A stretch of DNA of 28,446 bases from Ettlia oleoabundans (lineage: Eukaryota; Chlorophyta; Chlorophyceae; Chlamydomonadales), in assembly GCA_019693395.1 (NCBI GenBank), contig JAAMXP010001403.1, positions 14,627 to 43,072 of the forward strand. Reading direction: 5' to 3'. Shown here one piece after another: positions 11,401 through 21,200 of the stretch (positions within the stretch are counted from its first letter, which is position 1; each line of letters starts with the position of its first letter). A program made the position numbers and the translations under genes. The notes under the pieces were generated by a model. It made no database searches, was not told the DNA's origin, and worked only from the letters and a program-made list of their open reading frames with translations.

Positions 11401-13260
11401 TGCACATACACCACTGCGGCACCAGGGACATGGATGGAATGGAAGGAAGGGTTCCCTGGTTAGCCAGGAGTGAGGCAGAAAGGCACCAATATTTTGCAAC
11501 AGACATGGAAAGGGCTGCCCTAGATGCAAGGCGCTCACAATTAACACCCCGCAGGAGAAACAGGTATCCAGCACCCCAACAAGCAGTCGACAGTGCGAGT
11601 TGCAGCAGTCATTCCAGCGCGCACCGTTGCGATTGAGCACATAATAGAGCATCGCCAGGGAAGCCAGGAGGGTGGCAGAAGTGGCCAAGAGGATTTGTGA
11701 ATCAGAAGGCTGCCCGCCACCGTTGCCGGCCATCATGCCTCCAAGACGTAGGTGTGTCTCGTTGCCAGTGCAGCGGAAGGTAGTGTTGATAACTCGCCAG
11801 CGCACACCTTGCGGTATGCCAGATATCTCCCCAGTGTCGGTCACATAGATAGAGCTGCAGCGGTGGTGGGACATGCGATCATGGTGGATTGTAGGGGGGT
11901 TGCAACATGTTTGTTTGCTTTGTGTCCTTTCCACACCAACCCCAGCACAGTTGTGGCTGGCTGGCTGGCGGCCGGCGGCAGGCAGGCAGGAGCAAAGCGA
12001 AGGTAAAGGCCCAACAAAAGGACTAGCGATTACGCAAACCCGCCCGCAAGAGAAACACGGAGGGCCATGAAGAACATTGGCTATGCGGCTCACCGGTTGT
12101 CCACCTTGAACCAGTTTGACTTCCGGGTCGCCCAGTAGGCAGACTGCAGGCCAGAAGTCGGGACGCAGCAGTTTGGGTTGTAGAGCGGTTAAGCCTGCCA
12201 GGCCACAGTAATCGCTTCTCCTAGGAAGATGCTGACAGCACCGAGGGCCAGAAACATTTGCAGGGGATAAGCTGTTGGAAAGATGGGGCACAGCACAGTC
12301 CATGTGGGGAACGCTTGCCCTGACACGGCGGCAGCCCAACCAGCGGGGGCCCAGGGCAGCAACGCAGTGCCTGTGCCCCTCTGCACCTTGCAAGGCCCAC
12401 TTACCTTGAGCAGCCAGTCTGTGGCAGTCGACTGGCTGATATCCGTGCATGTGGCATCGCCCAACATCATTCCCTCCACCACGATGCTGCCATTGTCGGC
12501 GCCCACCGCAAAGCACAGCAGCGGCATGACTGGCACCAGGCAATCATTGGCAGCAAGGTTACGCTGGTGCAGGATGCCAGAGGCGCGCACAACCACCAAT
12601 TCAGTCAAGCGGTTCATGTCCACTGCAAGTTGTCCAACGGGAGAGTGAAGTGCAAGGGGAAGAGTGGGAATCAGAATGATGGCTGACGATCAAGTTGTAG
12701 AAAAAACGTAGTACAGGCACGCGCAAGCGCATTTGTCACAATAATGTGTGCTGCCGAGATCGGGCCTTTGCTTGTTATTCTCCGCCTTGTTGCCTCAAGT
12801 GCAGCACTGGTTAAGGGTGCCGACAGCTGAGCAAGAAACCCCACTCACAGTGAGGCCGCTTCCAGCCGGGACCATCGACGCCAGTCACAGCAACACCCCG
12901 CTCCAGCACGACCTGGGACGGCCATTTGTCTGTGCTAAAGTTCCAGGCTCCCGGCGTCGCTCCAGCAACGACTTCAACCTCATATACATCCCCGTTCTGC
13001 AGGGCGGCGTGCAGCTCTCCCACCGAGGAAACCCTGACCTGCAAGAGCGCCCGTAAAGGATGGCTGAACCTGCAGCCGGCTGTATAGAGCACGCTGCACG
13101 CGATCACCAAAAGGGTGATGAGCACCCTCGCTGAAGGGGTCAGCTACTGCGTCGGCCGGGCGGTTCGCGGACGCACCTTGGCTGCCGACACGGAGCCTGC
13201 TAAAAGGAAGATCAGCAAGCCAGCCAGCCCTGAGCCCGCCGCACCGCTGCGCCGGCTCAT
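8471..13260 (-). CDS. Single-pass receptor-like serine/threonine protein kinase (TKL-like), complete
   Basis: Twelve exons, minus strand: 13260-13177, 13038-12849, 12622-12405, 12143-12094, 11854-11625, 11413-10855, 10595-10169, 9878-9722, 9520-9443, 9253-9194, 8930-8759, 8558-8471; frame-consistent, 770 residues. Exon 1 encodes a clear signal peptide (LAGLLIFLLAGSVSA). The ectodomain (about 28-230) has several N-glycosylation sequons (NFS, NTT, NET) and alternating hydrophobic strands (NRLTELVVV) suggestive of a beta-helix. A transmembrane helix spans about 235-254 (ILLATSATLLASLAMLYYVL). The kinase shows GTFGRVYRG (371-379), VAIK Lys 389, IVHRDVSTNN (Asp 613), LSDFG (Asp 637), MPPE (Glu 665) and DIYSLG (Asp 677), so catalysis looks intact. 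An insertion of roughly 90 residues rich in Ser, Gln and Gly lies before the hinge MEYCSLGNL. Ligand unknown. The start rests on the signal-peptide exon, spliced in phase 0 to VRVSSVGELH. Confidence 0.9.
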
Positions 13261-13650
13261 TACAGCCCTGTGCTCTTCCGCTGCGGAAGGGCCCGCTTAC
13301 CGCCACCCATGCGTCCGCATGGCCGCTGTGAAGTGATAGGAGGAGGGGTGTAGGACCAATGTGCTGCAAATAGGTGGGAGGGTGCTGCCAGCACGCTGAG
13401 CAGGCAGCGCAGGGCAAATTTTATGGCCCATATTTTGCTTCAAACGAGGCCTTGAGTATATTCGGGCTTGGGAAATGGCTAATTACTGGTGTTCAACTGG
13501 TGGGTAGTCGGGGACGTGAATACCCATGTTACCTGACAAGCAGAGCAAAAAGCTCCAGAGAAGCGCCTACCTGTGGAGTGTGGATTGACTTAATATTCTG
13601 ACAAGTGGCTCTTTTTCAATGATAGTGAGTCCTGCACTTAATGCCAGTTA

Positions 13651-13923
13651 CAGATCATAAAGCATCAGTCCGGGGTTTGTGGCTGCCGCAGTGGCTGCCC
13701 CCGACACGAAGAGCGGGCGACGCCGGTTGGCGCCTGGTGCTTTTGATGCCTGTGAGCTACAGCATTCCGGAAAGTGACCATGAAGACTGACAAGGTTGCC
13801 TGCTCCTCGTTGCAAAGTAACGAACGCCTGAGCCTGAAGCCTGCTGACTGCCGCTGCCGCTTCTGCACGCGCCTGTGCCACCCTGGCGTATGGGGGCATC
13901 ACGGATTCAAAGTCTGCCTCCAT
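13651..13923 (-). CDS. Unrecognised short Ala-rich open frame, doubtful
   Basis: Open frame on the minus strand from ATG at 13923 (MEADFESVMPPYARVAQARA) to a TAA stop immediately followed by sequence containing TGTAA. The first half could form an Ala-rich helix; the end (RRRPLFVSGAATAAATNP) resembles transit-peptide composition but is C-terminal. A CAG at about 13942 could be an acceptor making this an internal or last exon. I do not recognise a family. It may be a chance frame. Confidence 0.2.
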
Positions 13924-14002
13924 CAGAGTTGCCCCTTGCCTGCTCAATTTACAATGCCATAAGTAGACCGGCTTACCAACCTCAGTTGAACGAATTCACA
14001 GT

Positions 14003-14681
14003 ATGCGGGCGTCCCAGAAGCTGCTCTTTAGACTCACAACAGCCTTAGAAACCGTGAAGAAGAGCACTGGCGGAAGTAAGTAGCATAGTTGCGGACCGCA
14101 GACCAATTGCTGCAACGTGAACCACCCTTCTGCGCAAGGGCTAGTCCCGCTGAACAAAGCACGGTTTCAGATGTTGCATATCGGCCTTTTTTCTCTGCCT
14201 AGCGGGCAATGTTGCCAGGGCCCCGCGGGCCCCGCGGGTGCCACGCCGCTGCTACCGCCTCGCCGCGCCATGGCTGGTGTAGTACTTACTAGTTGTCTAA
14301 TGCAAGTCAAAATTTCCTGGTGCCTAATGTGCCCTGCAGAAGCGTGGCAGAAACCTTGGGGATTCTCAGGTTTTAGCCGAACACAGAAGAGAAATAGAGC
14401 CAAGCAACTGGCTCAGGTGACTGAGGGAAAGAACGGGACGGGTATCGCATTTTGATACTGTCCTGCGCGGTGTGTTGAACCGTCGTCATTTAGAATTGCT
14501 ACTGGATCTCCGAGTGACCGCTTGCACCAGCCACTTTCACTGCATGAGTACAAGATAGCAAACAGCTTCCTGTTTCACTTCGCCCATAAATGCGTAGGAG
14601 CATAGTGTAATGGAAGCACTGCAGCAAGCAGCAGCAGCGGAGCCAGCCGCAGCGGCTAGCACAGCCAAACGACAGCCATGA
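14003..14681 (+). CDS. Tentative small basic protein, possibly mitochondrial-ribosomal
   Basis: Proposed exons 14003-14075, 14340-14416 and 14625-14681 join in frame to 68 residues. Support: an ATG, a near-consensus donor GAA|GTAAGT, a CCTGCAG acceptor, a CTCAG|GTGACT donor and a GCACTGCAG acceptor. The start (MRASQKLLFRLTTALETVKK) has the basic, Ser/Thr-rich character of a mitochondrial presequence. The middle (KAWQKPWGFSGFSRTQK) resembles by eye the W-K-x-P-W basic motif of the fungal mitoribosomal mL60/MRPL31 family. The tail is Ala-rich. If the last splice is not used, the frame instead ends VTEGKNGTGIAF. A TGTAA lies at 14856-14860 within the adjoining repeat. Product and even existence are uncertain. 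Confidence 0.33.
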
Positions 14682-14763
14682 CCCGATAGCCATGACGTCG
14701 GTCCACTATGCAACTCGATGTGGAAGTCCACAAGAAGATCTTTTTGTGCTATGGAGCACTGCA

Positions 14764-14866
14764 CCTTGGCTGCCGGCTATACCCGCAGGCACGGTTATGA
14801 GTCGGCCGGTACAGCTCCCCTGCCCAGGTCCAGTAGGGCCTAAGTAGCGGGGTTATGTAACACACA
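14764..14866 (+). repeat. Dispersed repeat copy A
   Basis: About 100 bases, starting CCTTGGCTGCCGGCTATACC and ending GGTTATGTAACACACA. It recurs in inverted orientation at 27634-27730 with about 90% identity by eye and one small indel. The last 22 bases are identical in three places in the window. It carries a TGTAA on this strand. No coding capacity seen; family unknown. Confidence 0.88.
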
Positions 14867-15248
14867 CTGCAGCTATGGTGCGGCCTGCCGAATGCAGACA
14901 CGTCGCTGCCCCGTGTTTGACAGCTGGCCAGGCTGCCAGGTATGCCAAAACGCAAAGAGTGCACTGATCGATGCAATGCCTGGGAATCGATGCAATGGCT
15001 GGGAATGGAGGGACGGGCAGCCGAAGAAGATTAAGGGCGCAAGGTCGGACCACAAGGTCTTGGCGGTGGTGCATGCCGGCGGTAGGCCAAACCCGCAAGC
15101 CAAGGGGTGCCGGGGCGACTGTGCCACCCCAGGTGGAGTAACAGGTCAGCAACCGTACTTGCAAGTTGCCATTACTTTAGTAGCAACGTCTTTTTCATGC
15201 TGCACCCTTTATGCACCTTAAACTAATGTTTTGCTCATCTTCTTTTTT

Positions 15249-15625
15249 TGTGCAACTCTTTTTTGCTCCTGATATTCAACCTGTGCAACTGAAAGTGCAC
15301 AATATGATGTAACGTGTGCTTTATTGGTGCTAAGGGTGTGCCTCAGGAAAGCTCAACTAAAATGGCACATCTAAGCAGATGCATGTGCATGTATATGTGC
15401 ATTAAGAACACACTGTTTTGCCCAGGTATTTGCACATGTTTTCTACCTGCCAGCATTTGCACAGCTTCCATATAGATGTGCAACTTGCACATCTAAAGGC
15501 ACAATCCTAGTATGTGCAGAATACATTTTTAGATGTGCAACGGGTCTTTGCACAGAGCTGATAAGGTGTGCAAGTCAAAGGTGTGCAAGCCAAAATGTAG
15601 GGCAAAAAAGGTGTGCAAAATGGAC
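15249..15625. repeat. Cluster of TGTGC(A) motifs in both orientations
   Basis: Close to 20 occurrences of TGTGC or GCACA in under 400 bases, spaced irregularly, often extended to AGATGTGCAA or GGTGTGCAA. The segment is AT-rich relative to its surroundings and has no supported open frame. It could be a decayed repeat array or a regulatory region. Confidence 0.75.
15473..15495. repeat. Perfect 11-bp-arm palindrome within the TGTGC cluster
   Basis: TAGATGTGCAA, one central C, then the exact reverse complement. It is the most ordered element of the cluster and could bind a dimeric protein or extrude a small hairpin. Confidence 0.85.
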
Positions 15626-16333
15626 TCGTTCTACTAGTGGCACCTGAATTGGCCAACTTCTGAGACGACGCAGGTCATCAGACCTTTGTTTGTCGGTTCC
15701 CCGTTACAATCCTTTTATTATTTATATCATCTGCTCAATATGTTCCCACAATGCCGATCCGAGCGGATTGAAACGGCCCACCGTTGTGGAGCCGGGCTTG
15801 AATGGGAGCTGAGGCGCATGGTTCATGCCACGTTCGTCTGCTCTATCGTTGTCGATCGATCTCATGCGTCTTCAACTTCTTTGACTGAGCTCGTATACGC
15901 GAAACAAGGCTGCCATCTGTAAAGGTGCGCAGCTCGCCGCCCTAAGCAACAACACGCGCGCACTCCCCTGTGAGCAACAACGCCGCTGAAACATACATCG
16001 AAGAAGGCAACCTGAGGAATGGCGTAAAAGGTGACTATAGTACTTCTGCTGACGGGCGCTGGTAGAGCCCGCGGGTGGTCTGCTTCTGTGGCTCACTCTG
16101 GAGGTTTCGTGCACCCATATGCGATATTCCGCATGCTTGATGTCATCATGGCGGCTTGCAGCCCGCCGGACAGTGCCCCCCTCAAAAATGGCTGCAGCTG
16201 CAACTCCTAAGGGTTTAGGACTAGGCTTGACTGCTGTGTTGCCCCTGCCGCTGTGCGGCTGTGTCACCCATACAGGTTGGGCCATTACGTTGATTTGCGC
16301 AACTGGTTCGTGCAGGTATGAGGCTTCATTCTC

Positions 16334-17188
16334 ATGACATGGTTTCTGACGAGCATTGCGGCTTGGCTGTGGGCGGTCGGTCTTATGGTGCGCTGCCGAC
16401 GTGGCTTGGCAAGCCGCTACCTCCCCCGCTGCCAGGTGCGAAGTTGCTCGTGGTTGACAGTGTTGTCACCCTCAAACGTAACCTTGCATGTCATTGCACG
16501 CAGCTCCACCACCCCGTCCCCGTTTGTATCACTGATTTCGCCAACCACTGCATGTGCACCCTTCGTGTAGCGGCAGGATCCCGTGCCTTGCGAGCCCAGC
16601 AGCTCACCCAAAGAGTCAGCGGATGCCGAGCAGGAAGCTCTGTTGCTGTCCAGCTTCCTGCTATTGGTCAAGCAGCGGTGGGATCAGCTGGGGTTAAGCA
16701 AGCGACCACTCACTGACCGCGAGCTGGAGGTACTTGCTAGGCAGGCTGGCTTTGCTGGTGGGTTGGACCGGGGGCAGCCGGCGCTGGCGCCTGGCAAATT
16801 GGAGGCATTCACTGCTTGGTTTTCTCGCAATCTGGAAGTGATCGATGCTGTGAGTGCGGCCGTCTACTGCTACCCCCAAGCCCAACTTGTGGCTGGGTTT
16901 GATGTGGGGCGCGCCGAGGTGGTGCAGGCGCTGCGCCTTCATGGAGCAGGCTCCTTCTGTCTGCGCCTCAGCTCTTTGCCGGGCCATCTGGTGCTGAGTC
17001 TGGTGGAGGATGCCAGCACAGAGCACGAGCACATTTCTCATTATCTCCTTAGCGCTGCCAGGATTCGCCAGGCGGGTCTATCTCGTTTGCTGCGGGACGT
17101 TCCTGGCATCGGCCGCCTGGTCGACATCAGCACCGGCAAGCTGCACCGACCTAGCATAGTGCGCAAAGCCTACAAGCGATCTGCCTAA
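16334..17188 (+). CDS. STAT-like linker-SH2 domain protein with N-terminal hydrophobic segment
   Basis: Two exons, 16334-16435 and 16577-17188, join in phase 0 to 237 residues. The larger exon carries the plant STAT-type linker (LLLVKQRWDQLGL, LEAFTAWFSRNLEVI) followed by a short SH2 domain: AGFDVGRAEVVQAL, then GAGSFCLRLSSLPGHLVLSLV, where Arg 164 occupies the phosphotyrosine-binding betaB5 position (FLVRES-like). Plant STATL/SHA proteins share this linker-SH2 order but are usually longer. Exon 1 reads MTWFLTSIAAWLWAVGLMVR then basic residues, which would be a membrane anchor or signal anchor; this exon rests only on the ATG, the CCAG|GTGCGA donor and frame agreement. The SH2 assignment is strong; the N-terminus may be wrong and further 5' exons are possible. 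Confidence 0.72.
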
Positions 17189-17512
17189 TCTGTGTGATGA
17201 CAAGCCTGCAGTTAAGTGCCTGGGGCTTTTTTGTTTGTTTTCTTCTCTTTTCAACTTTTCCACAGTAGCCCTCTTATGCCCCGTCTTCAAACAAGACAAA
17301 CCCGTGGGCGACCGATTGTGCATTCTATTTTTTGCCCAATTACTTTTTCAAGCTTTCCATTGGCCCATGCGCCGTGTTGAACCACCACCCCTCGCATCCA
17401 CCCCGTCAACGCATTGTACTTGCTTAGTCCAGTACTGCGAGCTGGTGTTAGCAGCCCGTATATTGCTCTTCCAAAGTGGCTTGACTCAAGGTCACTTGAC
17501 ACATATACTGCT

Positions 17513-17517
17513 TGTAA
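17513..17517 (+). terminator. Candidate TGTAA polyadenylation signal for the SH2 gene
   Basis: TGTAA 325 bases after the stop codon and, as far as I saw, the first on this strand. Confidence 0.45.
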
Positions 17518-17983
17518 ATCAATTGCTGACAGAGCGGGCGCCTTGCAGCCTCTGCCCGGTGAAGCGATGCAGTTTGTGGGGAACCCGGCTTTGCACCATG
17601 CAGATCAGCTGCTTGTTGTTGGAAACCACCACGGAACATGGTATCATAGGAAAGATACAACTGCTGTTGATGAACCGCCCCAACAATGACAGCCATGGCA
17701 AGGAGCCCCAACGGTGATGCTGCGCTACCAGGGCAGGCGAAGTACATGCCGCCAGGCAGTCCCAAGACCGCTCTGCAAAACGCTCCCGCCGCGCATCCTT
17801 GACATCTGTGTATGGAATGCTTGTCTTACAGCGTCTTTAGGGACCCTGTGGCGTCGGGGAGACAACGACGTGCCCAAGCGGATAGCTCAGAAGCCACTGG
17901 AAACGACGGCACACAGCCTTTTGCAGCGCTCAGAAATCCGATAACGCCCCCCGGGTCCACGCCCTCAAACGCTGGGATCGCAT

Positions 17984-18030
17984 CTGCTCCCGGCTTAAGG
18001 TGCGTTTCCACTCCTGCTCCCGGCTTAAGG
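17984..18030. repeat. 17-bp direct repeat, period 30
   Basis: CTGCTCCCGGCTTAAGG occurs exactly at 17984-18000 and 18014-18030, upstream of the MINDY gene. Each copy includes the palindrome CTTAAG. It could be a promoter element or a chance duplication. Confidence 0.85.
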
Positions 18031-18283
18031 GGCGTGAGTGGAGCTTGAAAGCAACGCTCCGGCGGCTATATTGGCGGTGCATCATTCGGATGCGCCCTGA
18101 CGCCTCTTTTGCTGCAACTGTGACTCCCGACCGCCTTCCGCTGCAGGGTCCGCTGCCGCTCGTGCTATCAGCACTCAAGATTAGAAACACGTATCACTTT
18201 GAGTGTCCTTGGGGTAACAGTCACAGTCCTTAGCAGAGGAAGAGACAGATTACTATCAACAGTAGCACAAGGCAGGCAGCAGG

Positions 18284-21200
18284 ATGGCGGAGACGACCCA
18301 TAAAATAAAAGTTGTAAACTTCAAGGGGCGACGTGTCCCCATCATGCTGCAGGTCGGTGTGGGCACAGTTTTGGGTGTATCAGCCTGCTCAACACCTGCT
18401 CAGTGCCCTGGAATGTTCATCGCCCCGTACAGCGCAGGGTCTGGCCTGTCACAACGCTGCCTCCCCGGCACACCCTGCGCTGTTCGTACTCTACCAGGCC
18501 GGCCCCCCACCCACCCAGCTACCCACCCACTCACACGCACACAATACACGCACGCACATGCACATCCGCACCGCAGGACGTCAACGGGCCCTGCCCTCTG
18601 CTGGCGATCGCCAACGTGATGCTCCTGCGGAACCAGTTGCAGCTGCCCGCAGACGTGGGGGAGATCACACAGGTCAGCGGGTAGTGGTTGAAGCAGTTTC
18701 TTGACCTTTAAAGGTGATGTTAGCAAGCTTTGGCAGCCATCACCTGGAGACTACACCCCTCTGATGCCCAGCTCTTCACTTGTAACCATGTGAACCCTCA
18801 CACACCTGACGCTGTACTTTGCAATCCCGAAAACAGGCCCGACTTGTGGAGATGGTGGCGGGTCAGCTGCTTGATGCAAACAGTCAGCGTGGATTAAGCG
18901 AGGAGCATGCTGCCAGCCTGGCTCAGAACCTGGCTGACGCCATCGCTCTGCTGCCCCAGCTCTGCACGGGCATCGACGTCAACCTTCGTTTCCATGACAT
19001 CCGTGGGTTTGAATACACTCGGGAAATTGTGAGCGCTGGGGCGGGCGGGCTTAGATGTGCTGATGTGCTGGGCCGGCACAATGGGTTCCCTGGGGGGTCT
19101 GGGTGCGTCACTGCCCGTTTGGCAGGCAATGTGTTTACAAGTGCCTTGCAATCCAGCAAACCGGGTGGATGGGCGCTGACATGTAGTTGGAACAATCACT
19201 CAGCAAGGCGGTTGGCAGCATGGCACCTCCTTTCTGTCACCCGCCGTTGCTGCCGTGTGCATCGCCCCTTTCAGGCGGTGTTTGATTTGCTGGACATCCA
19301 GCTGGTGCACGGCTGGCTGGTGGACCCCCAAGATGCAGCCACCGCAGCCGCAGTGGGCAGCAAGAGCTACAACGAGCTGGTGGTGAGTTCTGCTGGCCTG
19401 GCATGCGTAGTATACCAAGAAGTGTGTTGGTTCATCTCGTCATACTCAAAAGCTATACTGGTCCAAAGTGTGGTGGAGTGCCCGTTCCTTGTTGACCATT
19501 TGTCATAATCTTACAGTTGGCTGGAGGGTGCCTGGCCCCTGATTCCATTGTGGGAGTCCTCTGCAGCACCAGCTGGCCCCTGGTCCGTGCAGTGCCAGCG
19601 CGTGCCACACTCCTGATGCCGTTCATTCCACATCCTTCACCAGCGTTTTTTGGGGGCTCTTGCAGGTGCAATTAGTGACCACCCTTGGCAGCGCCTCCAC
19701 TCCCAAGCAGCTGACCCCCAGCACTTCCCTGCACCGTGGGCGAAGTGGCGAGGCACTGACGCCGCATGGCAGCGGATTTGCTGCCGCCGCCCTGTCAGCG
19801 CCTGTAGTGCAGCAGGCACAGCGGCAGGAGGACGGCCAGCCTATGGTGCCGCAGGGTCCGCAGCAGGGTGGCACGCATCTTATTGATGCTGACATGCTAT
19901 CTGCTGCGCTGCGCGACACCCTGCGCGTTGCGGCCGTGCCAGCTCCACTGGCGCATCACGATGGCGAGCCCAGCAGCGGCAGCGACCCACTCTCTGCCAA
20001 GTCTGTGGGTATCGGCGGCGGTGGGACGGGTACCTGGGGCCCCTCCCGCGCTGGATCGGCGGCTAGCAGCATGCAGACTTCCGAGAGCATGCACAGCGTG
20101 GTCAACCGCATGCTGAACGACATTGTGTCCGATGCATTCACCCCAACTCCCACCGCCAGCCGCAGCACGGGCCAGGTGCCGCCGGTGGGCAGCAGCAGCC
20201 GTCTGGGCATGACACCTGGTAGCGGCATGGGCGAGGGAGAGAGTGAGCAGGAGGCCACGTCTGCGCTGCGACAGCCGCAGTTGCCATCGTCAAAGACGCA
20301 GGCAGATGCGGAGGGTGAAGCAGTACAGCTGGTGCTCATGGTCCTGGACGACAGCGCAGCGGCAGAGCGGCCGGTGCAAGTGCACCTGACGGTGCGTGAC
20401 CACCTGCAGCTGCCCTCGCCCTTTGAGAGCCCTCTTCCCAGCCCCATAGCAATCCGGAAAGTGCAGCACAGCGCCATAGCCACACCTCACACATCAGCGG
20501 CCTCCATAGCACAGCCGGAGGAGGCGCAGCTGGAGCAGCAGCAGCAGGTGGTGGTGCTTGGGTCACAAACCTCGCAGGCACTTGACGGCTCAGGCAGCGC
20601 CCACGAGGACGTGCAGGCGCAGCAGGCAGCGCCGATGCCGATGGTGTCCGCGGCAGCAGGGGCGACGACAGGCGCAGGGCAGGGCACCAGGGCCGGGCAC
20701 AACTCAGCCTCGCCGACGGGGCAGAACGCGCTGGTGCCTGCTGCCAGCAGCCGTGATGGATCCCCTGGGGAGGCCGCTGTGCGGGATGCCTTGCTTGTTC
20801 AGCAGTTCCTGGAAGGCAGCCCCAGCCAGCTGACCTACCATGGCCTCATGGCGCTGCATGAGGGGCTGCACGCCAACCAGTTGGCCGTGTTCTTCAGGTG
20901 CGGTGTGGCCTGCCAACCGCCTTGTGTCGGCTGCAGGGTAGGGAAGGTGTCAGGTGTGCCTGCAGTGCTTGCACAGGCAATTCTGTTTGCAGACAGCGTG
21001 CCTCTTGTTGAAAGGAGGTTTCGGTGTGATTGCGACTGTTTTCACACCCTCAACCAGCCATGTTGGACACCTCTCACTACTGCAGGAACAACCACTTCAA
21101 CACGCTGTTTAAGGGCTCTGACGGTCAGCTCTTCATTCTGGTGACAGACGAGGGCTTCCAGTTTGAGTCGGGTGGGTGGCAGCTGCGTTTGTAAACTGAA

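Larger units (their letters stand above)
13261..16333. other. Long gene-poor interval between kinase and SH2 gene
   Basis: About 3.1 kb. 13261-13640 is probably the kinase promoter and shows no recognisable motif. 13651-13923 (minus) holds a short Ala-rich open frame and 14003-14681 (plus) a tentative three-exon gene, both listed separately. 14764-14866 is a dispersed repeat. 14870-15200 has open frames with no family resemblance. 15249-15625 is the TGTGC-rich cluster, more AT-rich than its surroundings. 15650-16333 probably contains the promoter and leader of the SH2 gene. Most open frames here lack splice support. Confidence 0.5.
17189..18283. other. Intergenic: SH2 gene 3' region and MINDY promoter
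   Basis: About 1.1 kb between two genes on the plus strand. A T/C-rich run at 17225-17265 follows the SH2 stop. Minus-strand open frames at 17448-17765 and 17826-18190 have no family resemblance and no convincing splice partners. A short direct repeat lies at 17984-18030. I see no clear TATA box; the MINDY ATG at 18284 sits in a favourable context (AGGATGGCG). Confidence 0.55.

Noticed and set aside
11293..12543. 416-codon minus-strand open frame across the kinase ectodomain
   Set aside because: It runs through several introns in mixed frames; only 11854-11625 of it is a real exon.
12850..13417. Kinase start at the GTG at 13125 with LLVIACSVLYTAGC as signal peptide
   Set aside because: There is no ATG in that frame. 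An upstream ATG exon (13260-13177) with a better signal peptide splices in phase to 13038, making the stretch between an intron.
14222..14239. Two tandem CCCGCGGG palindromes
   Set aside because: GC-rich simple sequence without a further partner; not convincing as a functional site.
17448..18190. Minus-strand open frames between the SH2 and MINDY genes
   Set aside because: No family similarity, no consistent start, and splice signals do not join them into one frame.
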